Position numbers and translations under genes: made by a program
Origin: Hyalella azteca
Lineage: Eukaryota > Arthropoda > Malacostraca > Amphipoda > Hyalellidae
Direction: 5' to 3'
DNA: 64,000 bases
Assembly: GCF_000764305.2 (NCBI RefSeq)
Contig: NW_025932888.1
Span: 1 to 64,000 of the forward strand
Notes under the pieces: generated by a model
What the model was told of the DNA's origin: nothing
Databases searched by the model: none
What the model saw: the letters and a program-made list of their open reading frames with translations, nothing else
Shown here: piece after piece, positions 49,400 through 64,000 of the stretch
Position numbering within the stretch: the first letter of the stretch is position 1
How the letters are laid out: each line of letters begins with the position of its first letter

Positions 49400-50124
49400 A
49401 AAATATTTTTCTTCCTGTGCAGTTTACTAACATCATACAAAGACATAGTTTGTATGCAATCCGGACCGCATTCGTTTGAGCTGGTTGGGAGTTGGATGCT
49501 TACGTATCTTCCAAATTGGCTTCAGGTATGATTTCAAAAATAATTTAAACAATTTATGAGTAAAAAAGTTATGACTAGAAGAAAATAATTTGGTGTGTTC
49601 TGAATCAACTTGTCAAACTCTGAACAACTAATACATCAAGTGTTCTGAATCAACTCGTAGGCAACATTTGAATCCAAGTATATTGGCAAGATCTAATAGA
49701 ACTTTTTTCAGAATCAAGAGTGCGTCTTTTACCGGCTGCAACGTTGTGCAGCCTCCTCAAGATCTCCTTTGCTCATCCGAGAGTGACGTGTCTCTACTGG
49801 CTACCTACCTCATACCGGGCACAACGATCTCCCTTGCTCATCGGTGAGTGATGAGTTTCTACTTGTGTCAGTAGCAACCTTGTAACTGCTCCTACCAAGC
49901 GCAACGTGTGCAATTCCTTCTATAGATCCCTCATGCTTATTTTTGAGTGACACTCACAATTAATGATCTTGGGAGTTGGCAGCTTCTCTGTGTTGCCTGA
50001 CATAACGTTCATGCCAATGCCAATTTCTGATGGCCTACAAACCCTTTTCTAGTTACCTGGAACATTTTTTTCAAGGAGGAATGCTTTTTTTTAAGTGAAC
50101 CACTAATCTTTGAATTCCACCCTG
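49400..50124 (+). repeat. hAT right subterminal region
   Basis: Shares gagctggttgggagt(t/c)ggatgc, tatcttccaaat and 'gaatcaagagt' blocks with 33850-34597, ending in the same TIR. Non-coding. Confidence 0.85.
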
Positions 50125-50132
50125 TTTATATC

Positions 50133-52436
50133 TATAAGAGGGATTAAACAATTAGGAATTGATTTATTATCCTTTAAATGAGAATCTTTGCATTTAAACT
50201 TTTGGATGATGTGTCTACTGCAATATTTTTACACCATTATCAAGAGTCAACCGATCGTTGAATGGCTGCTGATATGTTGCATTGTTCTAACCATTAAGGT
50301 CAATAGAACCTAAATAAACTTTGTTCATCAAAAGGCCAAAGAGCTTATATCACGCTTACGTGATAGTACAATAAATTTTGAAAGCTTCTCCAGTCATGGG
50401 ACTTAAATTCATACTCATAGGTGATCTTGAAATTGTGCACTGCGTTATGCAATTTGTAAAATTATAAGTTCTAAATAGGTTTCAACTTTTTCAATTTATT
50501 TCTGAAAGCATCATGTATATTGAATTCTAATATGGATCATTAATTTTTGCATCGTACTTCTGAAAATCAAGTATTGAATTTGTTTCAAATTTAAAACATA
50601 CTTTTACATCAAAAACAACTAATTTTTCTTACAGATCCTATGATGATTGATGATCTCACTCATATTGCTAAATATTTTAAATATTACGATTTTGTCATTT
50701 CGGAGACTCCATTGATTACAGAACTTCGGTTTTCACACGTGCATTCAAGAACAGTTTCTGAAATGGTAGTAATGACATTTCCATTACCATAAATAAACAA
50801 GGTTCATAAAATACTTACCAAATCCAATCATTGTCATTTAATTTAGGATGTATGGATGAAAATATTACCTTTGTTCCCACGATGCTTATTTCTACTCTCA
50901 GCAGCTGTAGAAATATGTGCCAAGGCCATTCAATCCAACCCGAGAATTGGGTCGCCGCAAAGTGTCTCATTGTTCTGCCACCGATTGAAATCAGGTTTAA
51001 ATGATAGCGTGGTATTTTTCCACAAGAACCACACTAACATTATCTTCATATAATACAGAAAAAGCATGTCAGAGCAAAGATGATTGATTTATTTAGTTGT
51101 AAAGAAATACAATACAGATAAACTCACTGTTTATTATCACTTCTTACACTTACAAATTGACTTCTGCCCGATGTTCCAAATTTGTGATCATGTACTTTCA
51201 TTAACAATTAGGAGGTATTACTGCCATGGAATATGTCTACTGTTTGAGAAGTGGTTAGAAGTTGTGAAACGAATAAATTACCAGATTAATCAAATTTTTA
51301 ATATAATGTTATAGAGCTATAATATATCTATGCATATTCATAGCTTTCCAACACATTATTTGGTTTTATATCTCAAGTGATTATTTTCTTCTCCTGTAGT
51401 GAAGAGGCAAGAAAACTTTGTTGGAAAAATGATGAGTAATGTATAATCACAATGAAGTTTTACAACTATAAGTATTGCAGTTAACATGTTCAATTAGAAT
51501 TGCTATTAGGCACGTGTAACATAATTTTTTGAACGCTTATGTATGAGCAACTTGTACATTGTATAAAGTAGTTATTCTTTGCGCTGCATATTCAAGATTA
51601 CAGTAAATCATTAATTTTTTAAAAATAGTCATCAAAACCCTCAGTTTGAGGGATCACAATGCCTATAGATATTATACACACAAAATGTTTGTATGTTAAA
51701 AGTGATATTTTAACCCAGTTTCCTAGTTTTTCTTTCATTCTTTTTAAACAAAATAGCTTGGGGTATATAAACTGCACCTGATCTGTGTAAACTTGAAAAT
51801 TAAAAAACCCAGAGCTTGCTGGCATCAAAGTTCAGGCACTCCTAACCCATGAGCTTTTACACTGGCTGTATATTACTAACTCATATGAATAACACCTAAG
51901 GACCATTGTCTGTATTTTAAATGGAGACCGCGCTGGGATTGGCCCTGGTGAATAATTTTGAATAATCGAGACCTTCCGCCTTGCTGGCAATGTTATATTT
52001 TGACCTCCGGTGCGAAAAGCATCGGATATATTCCTTACTTACCTGGCAATAATAAGTGATAATACCGCAATAATAAGTGTCTTCTCTTGCGATGTTCTGT
52101 TAAGGTTTACTCGTTTACTATAGCTTGATAGCTACCGTAAACGATAGCTATCGATATTTACTCGATAGCTTGATAGCTGAGGCGCTAGCAAACCAATATA
52201 CGTACGTACTACTACTACTACTACAACTATGTTTTCTGCATCCATAACGACCATTCGACCTGCCAAACTACGCAGGTTCCTGGATGATGATGCTTGTATC
52301 ACAAATATTTTGTCATTAGTATACTGACCCATATCATTAGTAGCTCTACTAACAAGCGTTTCAATATTTGATTACTTCATTACTGTTTATTGCTTTACAG
52401 AAGTCGTCATCATATAAGTTTTTATCTGTTCAACAT
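50133..52436. other. No recognised gene
   Basis: AT-rich. Short ORFs at 50856-51053 and 51084-51314 resemble nothing I know. An (ACT)n microsatellite is at about 52206-52222, beside palindromic tagctatcgata sequence near 52140. Confidence 0.45.
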
Positions 52437-52451
52437 TTTGCAGATACGACG

Positions 52452-53392
52452 ATGCCGAAAATACGTCGGCCTCACAAAACTGCTCTGGCCACTGTTCTCG
52501 TGAAGAACATCACTTCGAGAACGGCAGAAAATGATCTGCATCATCTCTTTCGATGTTACAGCGAAGCCATCGCCGATGTCTACATTCCTAAGAACAGCTT
52601 GACTGGAGCTAGCGAAGCCACCGCTCAAGTCAGGTATTAGAATTTTTGTGTAAAGAGCTCATTTATACGTTCATCTATGGGCAAAGTAAGAGTAGTTCAG
52701 CAGCTTGCTTCAATCCGTAATTTCAAATATTTGCAAACTTTTTCTTTGTATTTCTCTATATGGTGCTTAAAGGAAAGTAATATTGCAGATTCTACTACGT
52801 TGACGCCGCAAGGGACGCTATCGTGGCCCTGGATGGCTGCAGGCTTGACGGTAACGTGCTAGAATTGCTCCTCGACCACCTGCCCAGGAGCCTCGCGGAA
52901 GCAGGTCGGTATTACGATGTTATTAACGTACTGCAACTCGTTTGTTGCCTGGATATGTATTTCTAGATCGCTTGATGGTCTTCAAAGCTGTAGCAAACGC
53001 AATTAATTTGAAATTTATCATGTGTTGTTTCTGCTGATGATGTTGATCAAATCTTCCTATAAACTTCACGCACCCTCAAAGCCATTGTAAGTTGGATCAA
53101 GTCAAATCAGTTGATAACCATTCATTATTATAGAATGAAAAACGTATTTTATTACTTAGGGAGTTGACACAACGTCAGGAATGCACGAGACGCTGAGAAT
53201 GGATGCCAGGTGATTCTTGTTGAAAATTGAGACATGCCCCAGTATTCCTAGCGTGAAGAAATATGTTAATTATATGTACTTTATGTCTAGATAATTATTT
53301 TGGCTACTCGCCAATTATGTAATACTGGGTAACTTTTTTTTGCAGCACTCAACGTGCCCCAACAAATGAAGAGGCTCAAAAACTCCACCTAG
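52452..53392 (+). CDS. Small RRM protein, SRSF2-like RNA-binding domain
   Basis: Three exons: 52452-52633, 52789-52904 and 53346-53392 (114 aa). The donors are CAG|GTATTA and CAG|GTCGGT; the acceptors are ttgcag and tttgcag. Phases agree. The whole protein is one RRM: RNP2 VLVKNI (about 17-22), then IADVYIPKNSLTGASEA, RNP1-like ATAQVRFYYV and DAARDAIVALDGCRLDGNVL. This is the layout of SR factor SRSF2 (VYIPRDRYT, FAFVRF), but RNP1 lacks the aromatic GFAFV core, and there is no RS tail, only NVPQQMKRLKNST. The start ATG follows an acceptor-like tttgcag (52437-52443), suggesting a 5' UTR intron. Probably nuclear RNA binding; the exact gene is unknown. Confidence 0.75.
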
Positions 53393-53507
53393 GAGCGTGA
53401 AAAGCTTCTCATGGCCAGCATAACTCGACACAACGGCAAATAATATCCTTGTTATAGGCATAGATTTTATTAAATTGATGAATATGCATGCTCTAGTTGG
53501 TACATTA

Positions 53508-53513
53508 AATAAA
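53508..53513 (+). promoter_or_regulatory. Poly(A) signal for the RRM gene
   Basis: AATAAA, 116 bases after the stop codon. Confidence 0.5.
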
Positions 53514-54599
53514 TAGTAACAAAAATGACGCATCTTATGGTGGAAAAAAAATGTTTCTAGATCTAATCATTTTATACATTATCTATAAATCAATTGAATG
53601 CCATGGGGGCGTCAACGTAATTACGTTAAATACCACGAGTTTTCCTAAAAGTTTTTGTATATACTTCTATTGGCCAAATGACTGTGATAATTTCGTGAAT
53701 AAATGAAATATAAAACAATGACATTCACTGTACCTACACAAACCTTTTAAATTTGCAGAAAATCACCGTACAGTATTGCACATATTCACACTTCGAGGTT
53801 TGGTTCATGGATGAAGAATTAAATTACAGATTTTGTAGCAATAAGATTTCGAACACAATAACCAACCTCGATGCACATTTGTTTCTCATGCTTTACTTTT
53901 AAATTCACTAAGCTGATGATGACAACCGATGCCATGGATAGAAAACAATAGGTTGGCCTACTAATCTAATAATATCTCAGTGTGGGGTCATATTTAGATA
54001 GAAAAGCTATCACCATTCTGAACTCACGGCCACTAATGAAAATGATACAATTTATGAATGGAAACATTCTGGTAAGATTTACTTGACTGTGACAATTGTG
54101 GCAAGTTTCATATGTGACAATATGCCTTTTTCCTATTATATCGTTTTAGTGACGAATGACTAATGGATCGCTTACGTTGATTGCCTTGTGCAAGCAGCGA
54201 TAACAAAGAAGGTGAAGGAATGAAGTAGGGCTCGATCAGGCATAGCACGACCGTTTGCTTCACGAATTTCAAGATTTTTTCTTGCCTTCCGTGATTAACC
54301 TCTGTAAATCATCCTGAAAAAGTGCGTAAGTTAGTTACGGAAAGAAGCATCTACGATATCTTTCAATTTAAAAAATTAAGAAATCCTATCCCTGCCGTCG
54401 CTATTACGGTGCTCACAAATCTGCCAGGAAATAGCAACTACTTACTAACTAAACTTCAATTAAAACTGTCATATTCACCAGAAAACGTCCCTTATTTCAC
54501 GTGATGCTCAATCTAATACTTTCATTCCGTCCTGGCTTAAGCCATAATTTCTCGTTACCCGAGTGCCATGCCCACAACGGAAATGCTACGCGACGGTCA
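53514..54599. other. Convergent intergenic region
   Basis: Between the RRM gene (plus) and the SIRT2 stop (minus). No further coding is recognised. If the last SIRT2 exon is spliced at 54633, an extra 3' exon could lie here. Confidence 0.4.
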
Positions 54600-58232
<3,633 letters not shown>

Positions 58233-59771
58233 AACTAATAAATTCTCTAGAAATAAAAGCAATGAGAAAACTGCTAACTCATAAGGTTACAGCCTATCTA
58301 ATTACGAACGTACTACAATCTTGGGAGCAAATAAAGGAACTATTACAACATAGTGAAGTGCACCTACTAGCATAACTGATACAGTGCAAAACAATGGACC
58401 AGTTCACACACACTTCTACATAATACACGGCCCATTAAAGTTATGCATGTCACGAGTTGCCTTTAGCCGAGACTCTACATACTTCCATCGCAATCTTAAG
58501 CCAAGATAACGAGGTTGACTAGGGCGCCGGGGAGGTGTCATGGAACTCCCTTGGTGGGTATGAGCAAAGAAAATTAGACGTTGTGGAAGTCTATGAATGA
58601 ATTATTTGGCACTTGTTAGATAATTTTAGCTTTAGCCAGGGTTATAACGTGCAGCGAGAAGAATGACGCAGATGTGAGATAGAAACAGCATCAAGCTAGG
58701 AAGCAACAAAATATATTCGAAGAGAAAAATCGAATTGTGGATAAGAATTAAGAAAATTTGTTTACAACCAAGAAATACATTCGCGCAGAGCTGCAGCTAT
58801 TTTATGATTGAGGCAGCATGAGAAAGGAAACCAGTGACATTTCAACTAAATTTGCTGTAATCGGGTACTGCAACGTTGGTAGAATCTTAATTTTTTTGCT
58901 CAAATCCTCCACTCCCCTGCGGCTGCAACTTAGTATCATTAAAACTTATCCACATCAACTTATTCCATATGCTAGAAATTGTAATTATTCAACAGGTAGC
59001 TCCTGTTCTTCCAAAGCTGAAATAATTGTTGGAATGTCTCAGTAAAATGAATGAACACGCATATACAAAGAGCTGATAATAGAAAAACACGCGCTGTATA
59101 GTTTACATGTATTCACAATACTGCATCAAGCGGATCGTGTACAAACAGCAGACGCGCCCACATGGCCAGCAGCGCTGCGTTACTCGTGCGCAGTACTAAC
59201 AATTTATCAAATGGTAAGAATAAAGGCTTCACATCCATCATACAACAACCAGGGTGAGTAACATACTTAGAAAAGATCAACAAGAGCTTCTCTCAAAAAA
59301 AATAAAATATAAAAAGCCCCCATAGTGTCATGCCAGCGACACTGCATTACAAACAAGTAGGCTTTGCCACCAACAGCACCAAGTGCATGACAAAGACAAG
59401 TGAGAATTTTCATCGAAATTGGTGATGGTCAGAGGGACGCATCAGTACACTTGACATGGAATGACATATAAAACACTGATATTGAAGGGTATTGAGGACT
59501 GCGATTATAATCTTGACGTGCCGATTTCAATAATAAGTAAATAGATAAATAAAAAGCATCCATAAAGTTTGCCAATGAAAATTTTTGCACCAATACGAAA
59601 GCCTAACCAACTCTTTCATGTTTCGAGGAAGATCAGTTCTTTCAATTATTACAACCGAAAGCCAATATCTCATGTAGCTTCTTCATATTCCAAGTCAGGC
59701 ATAGACATTTCTCACCCATAAGGCGCGATATGCGCCAAATACAAATTCAAGCTGAAAAAAGTGATAGCTTG
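58233..59771. promoter_or_regulatory. SIRT2 upstream / PUS1 3' intergenic region
   Basis: SIRT2 (start 58232) and PUS1 (stop 59772) point the same way. The 1.5 kb between must hold the SIRT2 promoter and the PUS1 3' UTR. I see no convincing TATA or initiator. A poly(A) signal for PUS1 is not assigned with confidence. Confidence 0.4.
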
Positions 59772-62700
59772 TTATGAATTTTCCATCGATGGATTGCTGC
59801 TACTTGACATAACCGACTTATCAGTATCATTTACCACTGGCAATTCAGATACAGAACTCTCTGGGCCTGTGTTCGACTTCACATGTTCTGACTTATAGGA
59901 TTTGTTATCTTCTAAGTTTTCAGATTTTTCGAAAAACTGTGAACAGTCCCCGTTTTCATCATATGCAACATTTTTTAAATTAGTTTTGCCACCTACGAGA
60001 GATTCTTCCTCATCCTCGGCCAGACAATTCTTGCTTTTGGCGATGAAGTGCTTTTTTATTTTCTTTTGTCCATCAGGCAAGCTCTCAGCGCCGTCATTAA
60101 TTTGATCCTGAGCGTCATCTTCATCGTTGAGGTCATCAGGCTTGTTCAAGTAGCTCGTGAGCAATGCATCTGCTCGTCTGATACCGGAGCCAACCTGCTC
60201 AGCCAAGTATACTGTTTTGCGTATGACTGTCGTATTTTAAAGACTATCCAAAATTTAATGTACATATCATGAAAGTCAAAACGTTAAACGTCAAAACAAA
60301 AGGTAACGTCAAAAGAATCAAGTCAATTTGTTTGGAGAGATTATTTACATATCTTCAAATGTTTAGCTGCACATCAAAATTAAAATTATTAATATGTACC
60401 AACATTAAACAACTATCATTATTAGGAATGCTTTCCTATATGTATGGTGAGGTGAAAATTAAATTATATTAGATGAAAAGTGAATATCAATGGATACTTT
60501 TACCAGAAATCTAAATAAAACATGAAATTTTTGCAAATCAATCAAAAGGCTCTTGGTTTAAAAATAAGAAATCTACCTGATTTAGGGAAGCATAAAAATG
60601 TATGCAACAAACTATTACGATAATTTAGTAGGGCAATCAATAGAGAACAAAGCAGATAGTATGAAGCAAAGTTTATGGGTGAGATCAATGTTATTTAAGA
60701 CATTTCATGTACAACCCAACCACTGTAACCTAAGATACGGTCATTGTTTCGTAACTCACGCCATCAGTGAAGGAATACATGTGAAGAATTCTAAGAAATT
60801 CCAGCATGCTCTTTTCTGCAATTTCAGTCTCGATGATGTCTCGGTCAATGAAGTTCTTCCGAAAACTTGATACTTGGTCTTCCAATCCGCTCCAGTCAAT
60901 GGGCTAGATCAAGATAAAGAAACAATGATTTACAAATGCCAGAATGAAATTAAGTTCAAGGTATTCCTGCAACTACGTACCAACCCACTGCTGGGCACCT
61001 GGATTTTGTGAAATGAATTCAAATATTTTTATAAAAGAAAAAAAAGTGGGATAGTTAAATCATTGCTGCTAATAATCTAGGTATATCATATATAATTTGA
61101 TATGCTCAAAAACTTCATAAAATAAAGTCTTAATTTATTTTAAAGTGTGAGACTCGATAATCCGCAACGCATTATCTTTCTAGTTTATAACTTTGCCATG
61201 AATAACTTCAATTTAGTTGACTACCGCGCAGGTGACCATCTTATAATAACAAATGTATAAAACTTGACATAGAGTCAACAAAAACTAAATTAGTCCATTC
61301 ATATAAATTTCCCTTTTACAATAATCTTCTCTTCTCTTGGTTCGTTTAAGCAGAAAAAGATTCCGTTCTTCCATGGCAGGAAAAATCGCGGACATTTATA
61401 GAATCAATGGCAGTACCTTGTGGGTGCCATCTTCCCCAAAACGCTTGTTGTAGCTATCGTAATGGGGCTGCTCGAGCACCAGCCCCAACCCTGGAGCTTT
61501 GGGAGTCTCGATCTTGTCGTGGGTGAAGCTCTTGGCCAGCACCGAGGTGGGCGTCAGGCCACGACAGATGCTCATCACAAGGCCAATCATTTTTCGAATT
61601 TGATGCATCATGAAACTTTGACCTGCAGTCACAAACAACAATAAAATATGCAGCAGAAAATAAGCAAGCTACAGAATTTGGTTTCAATCTTGACATGTTG
61701 AATGAGGTACTTTAGCCAGATTCTTAGGTTATAACATAAATGTCATCTGTAATAGAATTGGAATGGTATTTATTTTGTGTCAGACCCCCTCAGTGCATCA
61801 TTTTTCATTCACCTGAAGACCCAATTTTGACAAGGTTTCACGTAATAACAATCAATAGAGGGATATTTGTGACATTCGAGTACAGACTTGAATGACAGTT
61901 GGTGTCACTTTAAGTTCAGAAAATCGCATACCTTTAATTCTGATGAGGACCCACTGAACTCCTTCCCTGACAAACGGGTCATCAACTTCAACAAGCTGGA
62001 TGAAACGGTAGGCATTGGCTTCAGTGGCTTTCCTGATAACACCAATGCATAATAAGACGCAATACATTAAAATGGCACTACTTTAGGAGCTCCACTTGAA
62101 AATCTCACAGCCACTGCAATTTCAAGTATCATAATCATCAAATTTTAATGTCTTACATTCCATAAAGCTGCAAGCCTCACATTCCACACAGCTGAAAGTC
62201 TCACATTCCACACATCTGCAAGACTCATATTCTTTGCAGTTGCAAGCCTCTTAATCAACACATCTGCAGTTTTCACATTCCACGCAATTTCAAGTTTCAC
62301 ATTCTCACATAAATCTCAACTGCAGGGCTCACTCACATTCAACACAATTACATATTTTAGATTTAATACATACATTCAAAATGCAGGTCTTACATTAATA
62401 CGTTAAAAAATACAAGTCTTACATTAAACTTTGATAAACATCAATCGTCAAGCTTTTTTTTACTTTCAATCAAGATCACTATACATTCAAAAAACAATTT
62501 TAATTCCAACTCCTGTCCCTAATGGATATACTCAAAAATAATGTTATCAACAATATTAGAATAACCGAAATTGTATGAAAAATCCCGGCAATGGCTGATA
62601 CTTCCGTGATCCATCCATCTGTCCCAACTTCTTTGTTAAAAACAGATGCTAAATGTGAGTAATAAACAGTGCTGAAGGGAAATAGGTGCAGTAATTGATG

Positions 62701-64000
62701 TTGACTTTCCTGTTGGATGATGTCCTGATGACTTCTTGACATCAATAGGTGCCTAGCTTCGTGATAATGCTAATCAAACACATGCAGCATTTTGAAGGTT
62801 CATCTTTAACAACATGAACCTCCATCTAGACACACATGTTATTTCATTACACACAAAATAAAGTTTTAATGAATAATAAAAACAGGGGTGAAAAAACCCA
62901 ACTGACTTCTTGATGGTGAAGTTATGAAAATTGCGTGTGCCGACATATTCAGACATGAGCTGTCGCACCTCAGCTAGGGTGGCTTCAGAGATGCGGTACT
63001 CCTCGCTGGCAATCTATAAGAAGCCAAAACTGATCAATGATGGTACAATGAACACTTGAGACAAAATTACATGTGTGATATGTTGGCTAGCACAGTGCTT
63101 CCAAAAAGTAGTGTATGAGCAAAATATTTACATTTAATGCTATATTAAAACATAAAAACTAGTTTGCTTGCCTGTACTACATAAGGGAGTTTAAAATTTG
63201 CTCTTTCAAAATTTTTCATTTATTCACCATTTTGATAAAAATGAATGAATGATTCAAGCATGCTCTTCTCTGACAACTAATAAAATGTAGATTGATAGCA
63301 ATTCGATTAATTAAATGGAAATGTCAACCTGATTCACTGTCAAAAATCATGTCTCCGAATTAGATTTCTGCAACAACCAAAATATTACCCTTAAAAGATT
63401 CCAACCATTGACAACCCAGCTTGCCTGACTTAGTTGAGAGATAACCGCCACTTACTTGGTCCATTGGGGCAAAAGCATAAGTGGGAGTCAGATATGAGTA
63501 TGTCCGACAGTCACACCAGTTCTTGCTGTTGAAGCTCCGTATTGCTCTTCTGATATCCATGAGCCGAATTTGTGGAGGCATCAGAGAGTTGAGCTCACCC
63601 AAGACTTTGCTCTCATCTCCATCACCTGATGCAAATAAAAACAATTTCAGATATCAGATTTGAGATGCTTATTCATAAAATAATAAAAAACAATAGTTTT
63701 TTTAGATAATAGTTTTCAAATAGTTCTAAAATTTCCTAAAAAAAGGATAAGCTGAGTTTTATAATTATCAAGATGATCCTGTTATATTCTTGGTAAATTA
63801 GAGACAAAAGACTACCGTACTCATTTCTAGAAAATTGCTAAGTTTACCTATTGGGAGCTTGACACTGACAACTTGTCTGGCAGCAGAAACTCCCTTATCA
63901 GTGCGTGCTGCTCTCTGGAAGTTCACGGCTTGGAGCTTGTTACACTCAGTTTCTGAGAGCAACCCTAGACTGACCATCCCCTTGAGCAGTTCTCCCTCAA
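59772..64000 (-). CDS. PUS1: tRNA pseudouridine synthase 1 (partial, 5' end beyond window)
   Basis: Seven 3' exons, minus: 64000(edge)-63848, 63625-63456, 63013-62907, 62032-61932, 61622-61417, 60903-60760 and 60194-59772. All joins keep phase. TruA-family enzyme converting U to pseudouridine in tRNAs, nuclear and mitochondrial in animals. The catalytic Asp lies in [16 protein letters not shown] (about 63890). Later landmarks are [66 protein letters not shown] and [14 protein letters not shown], all in PUS1 order. The last exon adds a 140-residue acidic, Ser-rich tail ([30 protein letters not shown]). If the 60760 donor (GGC|GTGAGT) is not used, translation stops soon after at YETMTVS. Upstream exons, including any targeting signal, are outside. 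Confidence 0.93.
62100..62360. repeat. Degenerate 30-bp repeat in PUS1 intron
   Basis: About eight loose copies of 'cacattccacacagctgcaa' plus gtct type. They are too diverged for a precise period. Confidence 0.7.

Larger units (their letters stand above)
41280..50124 (+). mobile_element. Large hAT element, interrupted
   Basis: The right end is at 50124: its reverse complement cagggtggaattcaaagatt matches the end of the short family member at 34597. The subterminal repeats at 41290-41410 match 33125-33300. Its transposase ORF starts at 43471. The left TIR was not found between 39016 and 41280, so the true left limit is unknown and may be deleted or misassembled. Nested inside are hairpin MITEs (42434-42876) and retrotransposon C (47011-48669). 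Confidence 0.8.

Noticed and set aside
52368..52451. Upstream ATG at 52368 as RRM start
   Set aside because: The added residues are hydrophobic and cross an acceptor-like tttgcag; the start at 52452 just before the RRM fits better.

Overview
Animal nuclear DNA, AT-rich and crowded with transposable elements, with intron-bearing genes. The host gene fragments (a neuropeptide F receptor-like GPCR exon, a SIRT2-type sirtuin, PUS1 and a small RRM protein), together with Tc1, piggyBac, hAT and CR1/Jockey-type elements, suggest an arthropod, probably an insect. I cannot name the species.

Layout. 1-150 is the edge of a 49-bp minisatellite. 151-13870 is mostly unassigned AT-rich DNA holding one receptor exon (6065-6607, minus) whose second transmembrane segment is missing. 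13877-16294 is a decayed Tc1 transposase split by a 1.1-kb terminal-inverted-repeat (TIR) insertion that carries a tRNA-like sequence. 18917-22682 is an inverted-repeat element whose core is 15 monomers of about 110 bp, mostly alternating between two types. 29881-30596 is a cluster of tRNA-derived SINE copies.

31229-50124 is a nest of mobile elements. A CR1/Jockey-type retrotransposon (A) lies against a second retrotransposon (B). A is broken by a TIR element with a 9-bp target duplication and by a hAT-type element. B is broken by a TA-targeting element. Next come a deleted piggyBac copy with palindromic repeats and a large hAT element, itself hit by hairpin MITEs and a third retrotransposon (C). 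Reading frames and target duplications give the order of several insertions. A 38-bp Nextera mate-pair junction adapter at 33760-33797 is a laboratory sequence, so the assembly is unreliable there.

52452-64000 is the gene-rich end. A complete three-exon RRM gene (plus) faces a complete eight-exon SIRT2 gene (minus). Seven 3' exons of PUS1 (minus) run off the right edge. Exon joins in these three genes were checked by phase and by family alignment from memory. SIRT2 deacetylation, PUS1 pseudouridylation and the RRM protein have no evident joint pathway; their proximity looks incidental.
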